A stretch of 64,000 nucleotides of DNA from HGM11501 sp045123995. GTDB lineage: Bacteria > Bacillota > Clostridia > CAKSNL01 > HGM11501. Below, in pieces: positions 26,097 through 33,492 of this stretch; position 1 is the first letter of the stretch, and every line of letters begins with the position of its first letter. The stretch covers positions 1 to 64,000 of the forward strand of contig JBGVKY010000022.1 in the NCBI GenBank assembly GCA_045123995.1, written 5' to 3'. The position numbers and the translations under genes are program-made. The notes beneath the pieces were generated by a model, which saw only the letters and a list, made by a program, of their open reading frames with translations, did no database searches and was not told where the DNA came from.

Positions 26097-26119
26097 AAGT
26101 CATTCGTATGCTTTGCCAT
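26072..26119 (-). CDS. Leader peptide (15 aa) upstream of integrase
   Basis: AGGAGGTGA precedes an ATG at 26119 that opens a 15-codon frame, MAKHTNDLRRLLIRF, ending with TAG at 26072. The ribosome site is stronger than that of most genes here. The second half holds Leu and rare Arg codons (TTA AGG CGA TTG TTA ATT CGG), and these same bases form the 5' arm of an intrinsic terminator. This is the classic layout of transcription attenuation. Function is inferred; expression is not proved. Confidence 0.55.
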   Translation of the reverse strand: MAKHTNDLRRLLIRF

Positions 26120-26183
26120 AATTATTTCACCTCCTGCGAGACAAAGCATACCACATAAGAGAGAGGAAGTCCACGAAGTTTTT

Positions 26184-26549
26184 TTACAATCTTCCATGTC
26201 TTTTCTTAACATTTTCGATTGCCATCTCTTCAATGTCTTCCATGTAGTACTGAGTATAGGCACCACTCATGATCATCGTTTGCTTTTCAATGCTTACAGC
26301 GAATTTGAAAAGCATATCGGCGACTCTGTCTGTGTGACCGGCGATTGTACAATCTACCGCCTGAACCAACAACTTATTCATGTATGTACCTATGCTATCA
26401 TACTGAAGTTTTGAGAGATATTCTTCGATAGCTTCACAGCAAAATGCACTCTCACTTTTGTAACCAAGGTCCTCAACAAGATTTTTAATTTGTCGTCTGA
26501 CCTTGGGATCAATATTAAAAGTCATCTTTACTTTTTTGTTCTTCTTCAT
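26184..26549 (-). CDS. RHH-like mobilization/accessory protein
   Basis: The 121-residue protein starts with a basic MKKNKKVKMTFNIDPKVRRQ segment and a helical region typical of ribbon-helix-helix DNA-binding proteins (strand about 6-13, helices about 14-45). The remainder is helical and unrecognised. It begins 18 bp after the relaxase stop with AGGAGGTGA, so the two are cotranscribed. It may act in relaxosome formation or repress the element's genes. Confidence 0.65.
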   Translation of the reverse strand: MKKNKKVKMTFNIDPKVRRQIKNLVEDLGYKSESAFCCEAIEEYLSKLQYDSIGTYMNKLLVQAVDCTIAGHTDRVADMLFKFAVSIEKQTMIMSGAYTQYYMEDIEEMAIENVKKRHGRL

Positions 26550-26567
26550 TGTATTTTCACCTCCTAA

Positions 26568-27695
26568 CTACATTCCGTGATGGATGCCCATCGCAGAATC
26601 TTTTCTGTATTCTTTTGTTCTCTCTTTTGAATCTACAATTGATTTTGTAAATCCTTCCTTGATGTCATGGTCAATGGACTGTTCAAACATTTTACAGATA
26701 GCAAAAACAATTCCGCCGTAGGGCATACTTCCTTGTTCTTTATCTGTATAAAAATCATTCTTTTTATTGTCATAGATGGCCGCTCTTAGAACAACATTTT
26801 CCAAGCGTCTTTGGAGATTAAGATTGTTCTCCAAGCTATCAAAACATTCTTTAGGATTCTCTCGATAATATTTCAAGAGAGCTAACTGAACCTGACACCA
26901 TTGTTGATATAATTCTTGTAGATTTTCATCCTTGCAAACGATTTTTACAACCGCATCAACTTTTTCTTTTTGCTGACGAGAAATGAATTGATAATTGTTT
27001 CTGCCAGTGTATCCATTAAGAGAGAATTTCAAGTCAACAAACGCTTCGGCAAACTCATCGGGAGCTTCACCAATATCTGCACTAAACTCATTCATTTTTT
27101 CTTTCACAGACTCAACAATTTTATCTCGAAGAGACTGTCTCTCATCATAGATTTGTTTCATTTCATCTTTGAAAATAGTTTTTGTTAATGAGTCTTTGTA
27201 TCTGTTGTAGTCTCTTGCACAAAGAAATTCGCCGCCGGGCTGCTTATTGAACAGAATAAAATGTACATGATAGTGTCCTTCCTCTTTATGAAACGCTGCG
27301 TACCATTTCATATTTTCAGCAGGAATTCTGTGGTAGGATGCTATCTCAAATTGCTTTGACCTGAGAAGATTTCTCCATGCATCCGGCGTATCATATCCAA
27401 GTCTTTCTGCATCAGTTTGTCTGAGAGATATAACTTGTTGCCAGACGATTCCGTTATGATTATATATTTCTTCTGAGGCTTTACGTAGATTAACATAGTC
27501 CTCCTGGCCAAACAAACCATGTTCTCCCATTGTAATAACTCCCGGTCTCTCCGCAGCATATTTTGGGAAGACCTCCGACCTTCTTGCGTTAATTGTTTTG
27601 TCAACTCTGTCTCTTCTTGCGATATAATTTGTGAATCCTCCGCCGACTGATTTGCCACCAACAGAATAATGTGTTCTTATAACAACTTTACTCAT
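26568..27695 (-). CDS. MobP-type relaxase
   Basis: The 375-residue protein looks like a MobP3-family relaxase. It begins MSKVVIRTHYSVGG with FTNYIARRD near 21-29, and carries the metal-binding His triad HYHVH at 141-145 in EEGHYHVHFILFN. Such enzymes nick oriT and stay covalently bound to lead DNA into a recipient. No conjugation pore genes are nearby, so the element is mobilizable rather than self-transmissible. ATG 27695 has GGAGTG 7 nt upstream; the longer frame upstream lacks a site. Confidence 0.88.
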   Translation of the reverse strand: MSKVVIRTHYSVGGKSVGGGFTNYIARRDRVDKTINARRSEVFPKYAAERPGVITMGEHGLFGQEDYVNLRKASEEIYNHNGIVWQQVISLRQTDAERLGYDTPDAWRNLLRSKQFEIASYHRIPAENMKWYAAFHKEEGHYHVHFILFNKQPGGEFLCARDYNRYKDSLTKTIFKDEMKQIYDERQSLRDKIVESVKEKMNEFSADIGEAPDEFAEAFVDLKFSLNGYTGRNNYQFISRQQKEKVDAVVKIVCKDENLQELYQQWCQVQLALLKYYRENPKECFDSLENNLNLQRRLENVVLRAAIYDNKKNDFYTDKEQGSMPYGGIVFAICKMFEQSIDHDIKEGFTKSIVDSKERTKEYRKDSAMGIHHGM

Positions 27696-28379
27696 AATTT
27701 CACACTCCAATCTTAAAAAATTTTGTAATTTTGAAGACACCTGTTATTACACCTGCTGAAACGCCCACACGGTGCGGTCTGACGGGAATACCGCACACCA
27801 AAACCGCACCTGTAGATGCATTTTAGAAACTCTCCGCCGGGCTTCGCACGGCGATGTAAGAGGGCTTGGAGCGGAAAGCGCACCAAGCTTTATCCTGTTT
27901 CTATCATTTTCTCGTACTTTTCGTTCCTCGGGGCGCCCCGTCAGGTGTTTTCTCGTACCTTCGTTTGTTCTTTCAAATCGATTTTAAGGTCTTACCATAG
28001 GGCTTTTCTTTTCGGTTCGAGATATTAACTTTTCAGGGTGGTGTAACTACCTTACCCCAAATAGTTATATGCTGAAACCCCTGCTTAAACCCTTGGTCAT
28101 ATGTATAGAATCGAATTTTAGGTCTCAAACCTATTTGTCGCACGATGAATTACGAGGTTAACTTACTTGGGTAGGGTAAATACCTTACCCAAGAATTTTC
28201 TTCTCGAAATTCTCTGTCACAGTCGTTCTCATTTGACCTATTATCGATTTTAAGGTGTAACCACCCCCGAAGCGTTGGCGATACGAGCTGCCTAACTTTT
28301 AGGGGTGGTGTAACTACCTTACCGCAAAATTTTCGTTTTCAAAACCGCCGAAGTGTTGGCATTGAAACGGGTAAATAAT
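27696..28379. other. Non-coding repeat-rich region, oriT/ori candidate
   Basis: These 684 bp hold no credible gene. Next to the relaxase are GGTGCGGT (27771-27778) and its inverted copies ACCGCAC (27790-27796) and ACCGCACC (27803-27810), as expected for an oriT. Further on are three iteron-like repeats of the form GGTxGxGTAAxTACCTTACC, at 28037-28059, 28166-28193 and 28301-28325. A reverse partial copy (GGTGTAACCACCCC) is at 28254-28267. A second repeat, CCGAAG(C/T)GTTGGC, occurs at about 28267-28279 and 28348-28360. The HTH_36 protein gene follows immediately. Confidence 0.55.
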
Positions 28380-28823
28380 TTATGCGGTTGCTTTCGGATG
28401 CTTTCTGTTATAATCATCAAGCATCTTCTGAGCTTTTGCCCGAGCTGCAACCTCGTTAACATTTTTCATCTGCTCATAGTGATAATGTTCAATCGCATCC
28501 TGTATAGGACGGATTGTATATTTCAGGTTGCCGTTTCTTTTCTTACCATCTTTCAGAATTACTTCTGTAGGTTCGGTATAGATTAAGCACTTATCTTCAA
28601 GCTCTCTTACATATTTAGCAACAGTACCTTTGCTTTTAATCTTAAGAGCCTTACCGATTGTTTTGTAGCTCGGGTAGCATTGATAAGTTTTTCTGTCCTC
28701 GATATACATGAGGTAGAAATATATTGCCAGAGCCGTTGCGCTTATATCCAACTGCATAACGTAGTTGGATATTATAAACACATTCTTAAGTTTGTGTTGC
28801 TGATTCAAATAATAGTAATTCAT
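28380..28823 (-). CDS. HTH_36-type replication/regulatory protein
   Basis: The 147-residue protein has a winged helix (about 25-95) of the HTH_36 kind (YPSYKTIGKALKIKSKGTVAKYVREL), found in replication initiators and regulators of plasmids and integrative elements. The last 45 residues are helical and basic. It overlaps the upstream gene by 4 bp. The iteron-like repeats just downstream at 28037-28325 are possible binding sites, which would fit a role in replication of the excised element. Confidence 0.7.
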   Translation of the reverse strand: MNYYYLNQQHKLKNVFIISNYVMQLDISATALAIYFYLMYIEDRKTYQCYPSYKTIGKALKIKSKGTVAKYVRELEDKCLIYTEPTEVILKDGKKRNGNLKYTIRPIQDAIEHYHYEQMKNVNEVAARAKAQKMLDDYNRKHPKATA

Positions 28824-29203
28824 GCTGCGCCTCCTTTCTCATTAATAAGACCATGTTCGATATCATGTTTTGCAAATAACTTCATCAAATTATTATTTGA
28901 AAGAGCCTTTACAAAAATCATATAAGACAGAATTTCAACTCCATCTAATCTGTTGCAATGCATGAATTCATCAATTGCAAAATCGATATGCTCCGGCATC
29001 ATTTTCTCGAGAATAATATACTGGATTTCCGCATTGGAAAATTCAATCACCTCAAAAGAAATGCCCTCCGTTTGCCACAGATTTTCCATGGCCTGGAGAG
29101 CGATTTCTTTTATTTCTTTTGTCGGATACATATTATCTCTTGATGGATGAAAGAAGTAATCATTCATCTTGTTATTAAATTTTTCACATAGTATTTCAGT
29201 CAT
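28820..29203 (-). CDS. Unknown mobile-element protein
   Basis: I do not recognise this 127-residue, mostly helical, acidic protein; it has no membrane segment. It lies 13 bp after the excisionase gene and overlaps the HTH_36 gene by 4 bp (ATGA), so the three are one operon. AAGGAGG precedes ATG 29203. Confidence 0.65.
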   Translation of the reverse strand: MTEILCEKFNNKMNDYFFHPSRDNMYPTKEIKEIALQAMENLWQTEGISFEVIEFSNAEIQYIILEKMMPEHIDFAIDEFMHCNRLDGVEILSYMIFVKALSNNNLMKLFAKHDIEHGLINEKGGAA

Positions 29204-29216
29204 TAAAAACCCCTCC

Positions 29217-29420
29217 TTATAAATTAGTTTTACTGTCCACCCATTGGCGGAACTTTTCTTTCGGCACGAGTAGCCGACTTCCTATTTTCAATGCAGGAAA
29301 GTCTTTCTCATGCATCAGTTCGTAGGCAGTAGATGTAGCAACACCTAATGCCTTTGCCACCATTTCTGCATTGAGAAACAGAGGCATCTCATCGTAAGAT
29401 TTGAACATAGATTCCTTCAT
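29217..29420 (-). CDS. Excisionase-like HTH protein
   Basis: The 67-residue protein fits the MerR-like HTH_17/excisionase family: PLFLNAEMVAKALGVATSTAYELM forms the helix-turn-helix (about 13-36), followed by the wing PALKIGSRLLVPKEKFRQW (about 42-60). It probably directs the integrase toward excision and may regulate its own operon. The start at 29420 uses the leader AAAGTGAGGTGA, also found before the divergent polymerase-like gene. Confidence 0.85.
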   Translation of the reverse strand: MKESMFKSYDEMPLFLNAEMVAKALGVATSTAYELMHEKDFPALKIGSRLLVPKEKFRQWVDSKTNL

Positions 29421-29541
29421 GGTTTATCACCTCACTTTCAAAAAAAGATATACTGTTCACTTAAAAAAGTGAGGGCAGTATTCATATTGCATTTTCAAAA
29501 GGTTTGTGATATAATTTTTACAAAGTGAGGTGAACCTTTAT
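29421..29541. promoter_or_regulatory. Divergent control region between excisionase and polymerase-like gene
   Basis: For the plus strand there is TTGCAT (29487-29492), a 17-bp spacer and TATAAT (29510-29515). The inverted repeat TCACTT-AAAA-AAGTGA lies at 29457-29472. The half-site AAGTGAGG occurs three times (inverted at 29431-29438; direct at 29467-29474 and 29523-29530), twice as part of the ribosome binding leader AAAGTGAGGTGA of each divergent gene. A shared repressor for both directions is plausible. Confidence 0.6.
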
Positions 29542-32500
29542 ATGCGCAAGTATAAAATCTTTATGATGTCTGCAAGAAATATTATCAGCTATGCCGAGAA
29601 AGAATCTGACGGCATATACAAATTTAATTTACAGGCACGTGAAACAGAAAAATGTAAGGTTCCGACAGCAAGTCATGAGCAGGAAAGCAATGCATTGTTT
29701 TATCAAATAATGTGTCATCTTCACGGAGATGATTTTGAAATCCACGAGGATGTAAATTTAATAACCGACCTTGAGGATGTTATTTTCTACATAGATTTTA
29801 CAGGTATCTTTGACAGAAACGGAGAGCAGAAAAGATATGCAGAGAGGCAACAAAAAGCGAGGGATATGTTCAGGAAAAATGGAATCAATTTAGACTTTGG
29901 CAAAGGGTCTATGCCTTATGTTGCATTCGAACGTTCCCAAAGTATGAGCCGGAACGCAAGACTTTCTTTCATTCACAAGGACATTTATAAAGATGTTCGC
30001 CGCCGTATTATGCTTGATATGAATATTGGAGAGTGTCAGCTTTCCAAGCTATATGCATATAACGGTTTGATGCTTTCATCGGGAACTCGTATTGATGATA
30101 TAGAAATTGACAAGCCTCACAGAGTTATTGTTGTAGAGAATAATAAATTACAGGCAAGTGCTAATGTTATTACCGTTGAAGATGATGGCAGTAATTCTAA
30201 TATGCGCAAGTATCACAGAGTGGAACGGCATGAGCAATTTACTGTCCTTGAATATGATGGTGAGGGACTAATTTCAAAAGAATATGCCAATGTAGTTGAC
30301 AAAAAACTCTGCGGTAAGCCGGTTCACACATCATTTCAAATTCGTATGCCCTATGTTAAGGGTATGCTTCATAAGGTAGATTTTAAAGACCTTCTTATCA
30401 GTGCAGGGTTTGAACACATCATAGATATTTGGGGAGAGAAACATCCAATAAGCGATGTGGATATTATTCTGACCGAGAGTATGTTTAAAGGGAAAGGCTG
30501 GCTGAATGATTCTAATATGACATGGCAGGATTATTGGGATAAATTCAGAAAATACAATCATGCCTTGTATATTACTAATGTAAGCAAATTGCATCCCGAA
30601 AAGTTTACAGAGCTGAACTATCAATTTTTAAATACACTTTCTGTCAGGGCGGAAGAGTTTAGACCAAATGATTTGCCTCTTAGTTGGGAGCATAGTCCGG
30701 AAGAGGACACACGCAACTGGCTTACCAAGCAAACGGAAACAGAATATTACAATCTTTGTGCAAATGAAGAATACAGAAGACAATATTTTCTGAAAGAAAA
30801 AGAAAAAGGTTTTTGGAGAAAGAAAACAAAGGCAAATTACCTTGCGGATATTTTGGAAATAAATCCTTTGTTTATAAACGAATCTATATATGCAAAGGAG
30901 CTTGAGGACAGAGCCGAAAGTATTTTAAAGGATTATTCTCTTGGCACACTGCTTGTTGCCGGAGACAGCAGATATTTATCTGCAGATTTATTAAGATTGT
31001 TATCCATAATCCCAATGACAAGAAAATCCAAACTTACAGAAAGCGAAAAGAAATTTTACGCTACTCTAATGAGTGACCGTTTCCCCGAACAGTCCTTCTA
31101 TGCTCCACAGGCGGCTTACGAAGTTGATACATTATGCACGCTTCTTCGTAATCCGCATATTGCACGAAACGAGGAAATTATCCTTAAGCTTATGAAAGAA
31201 ATAAAGAGAATGCGAGAGCATTATTTAGGGCATCTCAGCGATGTTGTTATGGTAGATTCAGAAATGTTTGCTGCAGAAAGACTTGGCGGTGCGGATTATG
31301 ACGGTGATATGATAAAAACTATTGCTGATCCTATTGTTAATATATGTGTACAAAGAAACTATGAATTTGAAGGCTCCTTTGAAGATAGAAACAACATGCC
31401 GTTTTTGAAAATCCCGTCAGCCGAGCCTTTGCTAAGTGATGCAAATGATTGGAAAGCAAGATTTGAAACAGTAAAAAATACATTTTCATCACGGGTAGGT
31501 CAGATTTCCAATGCAGCATTTGACCGCAGTGTTATTGCTTACAACGAAAACTCCACCAGTGAGGAACGGCAGAAATGTCGTGAAGAGGCTGAGACTCTTG
31601 CAATTTTAACGGGACTTGAAATTGATTCTGCCAAAACCGGAATTAAACCTGATTTATCAGAATACTTAGGAAAATCCAAAAGACAAAGAAGTATCTTTTT
31701 AACTTATAAGAGACTGCTTGAAAATGTTAGCAAAGGGGTAACCGATGCAAAAAATAAGTTAAATAAATTCTTTGAAAATACAAATTGGGAGGAAATTGAT
31801 TCCAATGTGGAAAAGCTTCCATACTATGCAAAAATGCTCAAAGAGGGAATTCCTAAAATTAAAGCCGAGACAATTCCGGACAATAAACTTTTCAATTTTG
31901 CCGTAGAAGATGGTTGGAAAGAAAAACTTAATGCAGATATTTTAGATGCAGTCAGCACATTGATTTCGGAATACGATGAGGTGCTAAGGAGAATCAGGGT
32001 AAGCCGCGCAGATATACAGACAAAAAAGAGGTATAAGGACATTGACAGAATTTTATTCTCGCAAGGCAAGGATGAAGATTTTGATGCAGATGTCTTATAT
32101 GCAGAATTTTCTAAAATAAGTGATGAGCATTTACAAAAAGTTCACGAGGCTATGATTGAGCAGAACTGGCATCTTATGATAAAAGAAGACCGGGAAGTCT
32201 TTCTTTCTGAGTGGTTACCGGAACTCACAGAATATTTTGATATTCTGTCCGATTTTACTTTCAGCGGTTACAGAATTTTAAATGATTTAATTCTGGACAT
32301 AAGAGAAGCTAATTCCGTGGAATCGTCAAGACAGTTATATCGTGATGGTGACACCGAGAATATGGTTGCTATGACAGATGCTTATGTAAATAAACTTGCC
32401 TCAGACAGTTACCGTGAAGCAGTGGCAAAAAAATGCCGTGAGATTTTGGAGAAAATTATTAAGCCTGCGGATGCAGTTAAGTATGCCGTTGCACTTGGTA

Positions 32501-32577
32501 AACGAGGTTTTATGTGGGATGTGCTTATTGATTGTGTATCCAAAAACGCATTAAAGGTCAGGAGGGATGATTTATGA
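29542..32577 (+). CDS. QDE-1/YonO-like two-barrel RNA polymerase homologue
   Basis: This 1011-residue protein carries the motif GADYDGDM with Asp585, Asp587 and Asp589. DxDGD is the catalytic metal-binding motif of two-barrel RNA polymerases: the RNAP beta' subunit (NADFDGD), eukaryotic RNA-dependent RNA polymerases such as QDE-1, and the phage enzyme YonO. The region before it also recalls that family: an RNAP/RDR-like SKLYAYNGLMLSSGTRID near 165-182 and SFQIRMPYVKGMLHKVDF near 255-280. I therefore predict a single-chain RNA polymerase on a mobile element. ATG 29542 has GAGGTGA upstream; the GTG at 29530 lies inside that site. It is divergent from the excisionase and overlaps its partner gene by 4 bp. 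Template (DNA or RNA) and purpose are unknown. Confidence 0.75.
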   Translation: MRKYKIFMMSARNIISYAEKESDGIYKFNLQARETEKCKVPTASHEQESNALFYQIMCHLHGDDFEIHEDVNLITDLEDVIFYIDFTGIFDRNGEQKRYAERQQKARDMFRKNGINLDFGKGSMPYVAFERSQSMSRNARLSFIHKDIYKDVRRRIMLDMNIGECQLSKLYAYNGLMLSSGTRIDDIEIDKPHRVIVVENNKLQASANVITVEDDGSNSNMRKYHRVERHEQFTVLEYDGEGLISKEYANVVDKKLCGKPVHTSFQIRMPYVKGMLHKVDFKDLLISAGFEHIIDIWGEKHPISDVDIILTESMFKGKGWLNDSNMTWQDYWDKFRKYNHALYITNVSKLHPEKFTELNYQFLNTLSVRAEEFRPNDLPLSWEHSPEEDTRNWLTKQTETEYYNLCANEEYRRQYFLKEKEKGFWRKKTKANYLADILEINPLFINESIYAKELEDRAESILKDYSLGTLLVAGDSRYLSADLLRLLSIIPMTRKSKLTESEKKFYATLMSDRFPEQSFYAPQAAYEVDTLCTLLRNPHIARNEEIILKLMKEIKRMREHYLGHLSDVVMVDSEMFAAERLGGADYDGDMIKTIADPIVNICVQRNYEFEGSFEDRNNMPFLKIPSAEPLLSDANDWKARFETVKNTFSSRVGQISNAAFDRSVIAYNENSTSEERQKCREEAETLAILTGLEIDSAKTGIKPDLSEYLGKSKRQRSIFLTYKRLLENVSKGVTDAKNKLNKFFENTNWEEIDSNVEKLPYYAKMLKEGIPKIKAETIPDNKLFNFAVEDGWKEKLNADILDAVSTLISEYDEVLRRIRVSRADIQTKKRYKDIDRILFSQGKDEDFDADVLYAEFSKISDEHLQKVHEAMIEQNWHLMIKEDREVFLSEWLPELTEYFDILSDFTFSGYRILNDLILDIREANSVESSRQLYRDGDTENMVAMTDAYVNKLASDSYREAVAKKCREILEKIIKPADAVKYAVALGKRGFMWDVLIDCVSKNALKVRRDDL

Positions 32578-33416
32578 TTAACGAAAGAGAAGAATTTTTA
32601 AGTTATATAAATTTCCCCGAATACATTTCGCACGGCAAGACGGATTATGGTTATCTTGGCAGATTTACCTTAGAAATGTTTGAGGATTTATCCGGATTTA
32701 ACAGAGTCCTTACCATTCTTGCAAGAGGATATATGTTTGACGAAGAAGGAAATGCAGATATTGCACGTGCAGAAAGGGCAATCCGTGCATGGTGCAGTGT
32801 TCCGGATAAGAAAAATGCCAAACCTTTAGAGGATTGGCAATATATAACGGATTTTCGTTCTTTGCATGATGAATTTCCCGAGCTTGTTGATAAGAATGGT
32901 AAAGGCTGGCTTTACAGGCATATAGCGAATATTGTAGCTTATGTAAAAAAGAACCCTGACAAAGTCAGTCAAGCTGCAGCCACGAAAATGAAAGGATATT
33001 TAAAGAAATTCGAAACGGATTGGCGAAAAAAGGTTGAGCAATTTCATACATCCATTTATGATGTTAATACCATAAACGGTTGGATAATACGATTTGACGG
33101 AATTATATCCGATGCTCTTGAACTTGGCCCGCTTCGTGAAGAAGAAGTCGAAATTCCCGCTTCAATTCTGCATAAACTACACGAGGTAATTCCGGAGAAT
33201 TGCATTGAGGGGGTTACCGTCTTAATCAAGTATTATATTGCCAACAGGCAGCCTGACACAGATTGGGTTGTTATCTCGCACATAAATCTGGACGGATATC
33301 TCGGTTACGGCACATTCACAAAGAAACTACTTGCAACAATCTCCGAGGATATTTTAATTCGTTCAACAAATCACGGCGTTAACCGATATAAGATTATGCC
33401 TGATTTTTTGCCGTAA
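32574..33416 (+). CDS. Unknown partner of polymerase-like protein
   Basis: This 280-residue soluble protein is unrecognised. It is rich in aromatic and charged residues, mostly helical (about 20-200), with a more beta-like C terminus (DTDWVVISHINLDGYLGYGT near 235-255). No catalytic motif is obvious. Its ATG overlaps the stop of the polymerase-like gene (ATGA) and GGAGG lies just upstream, so the two products are made together and probably act together. It could be a subunit, a template-binding factor or a regulator. Confidence 0.7.
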   Translation: MINEREEFLSYINFPEYISHGKTDYGYLGRFTLEMFEDLSGFNRVLTILARGYMFDEEGNADIARAERAIRAWCSVPDKKNAKPLEDWQYITDFRSLHDEFPELVDKNGKGWLYRHIANIVAYVKKNPDKVSQAAATKMKGYLKKFETDWRKKVEQFHTSIYDVNTINGWIIRFDGIISDALELGPLREEEVEIPASILHKLHEVIPENCIEGVTVLIKYYIANRQPDTDWVVISHINLDGYLGYGTFTKKLLATISEDILIRSTNHGVNRYKIMPDFLP

Positions 33417-33424
33417 AATGAAAC

Positions 33425-33469
33425 AAGCGGAACCGAGATTTCTTCCGATTTCTCGATTCCGCTTTTTCT
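33425..33469 (+). terminator. Terminator after the polymerase-like operon
   Basis: AGCGGAA-CGAGA pairs with TCTCG-TTCCGCT, one mismatch, followed by TTTTTCTTTG. The flank from CGCTTTTTC onward is repeated at 39185-39217. Confidence 0.8.
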
Positions 33470-33492
33470 TTGTTTAAGGTGTGTCATATTTT
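33460..33492 (+). repeat. 33-bp direct repeat, left copy flanking defence cassette
   Basis: CGCTTTTTCTTTGTTTAAGG plus TGTGTCATATTTT. The right copy (39185-39217) differs at two positions. Both follow a terminator stem opened by AAACAAGCG. The defence genes lie exactly between the copies. Confidence 0.75.

Noticed and set aside
27772..28028. Short plus-strand frames in the relaxase upstream region
   Set aside because: No ribosome site, odd composition, and the region is explained by inverted repeats and iterons.
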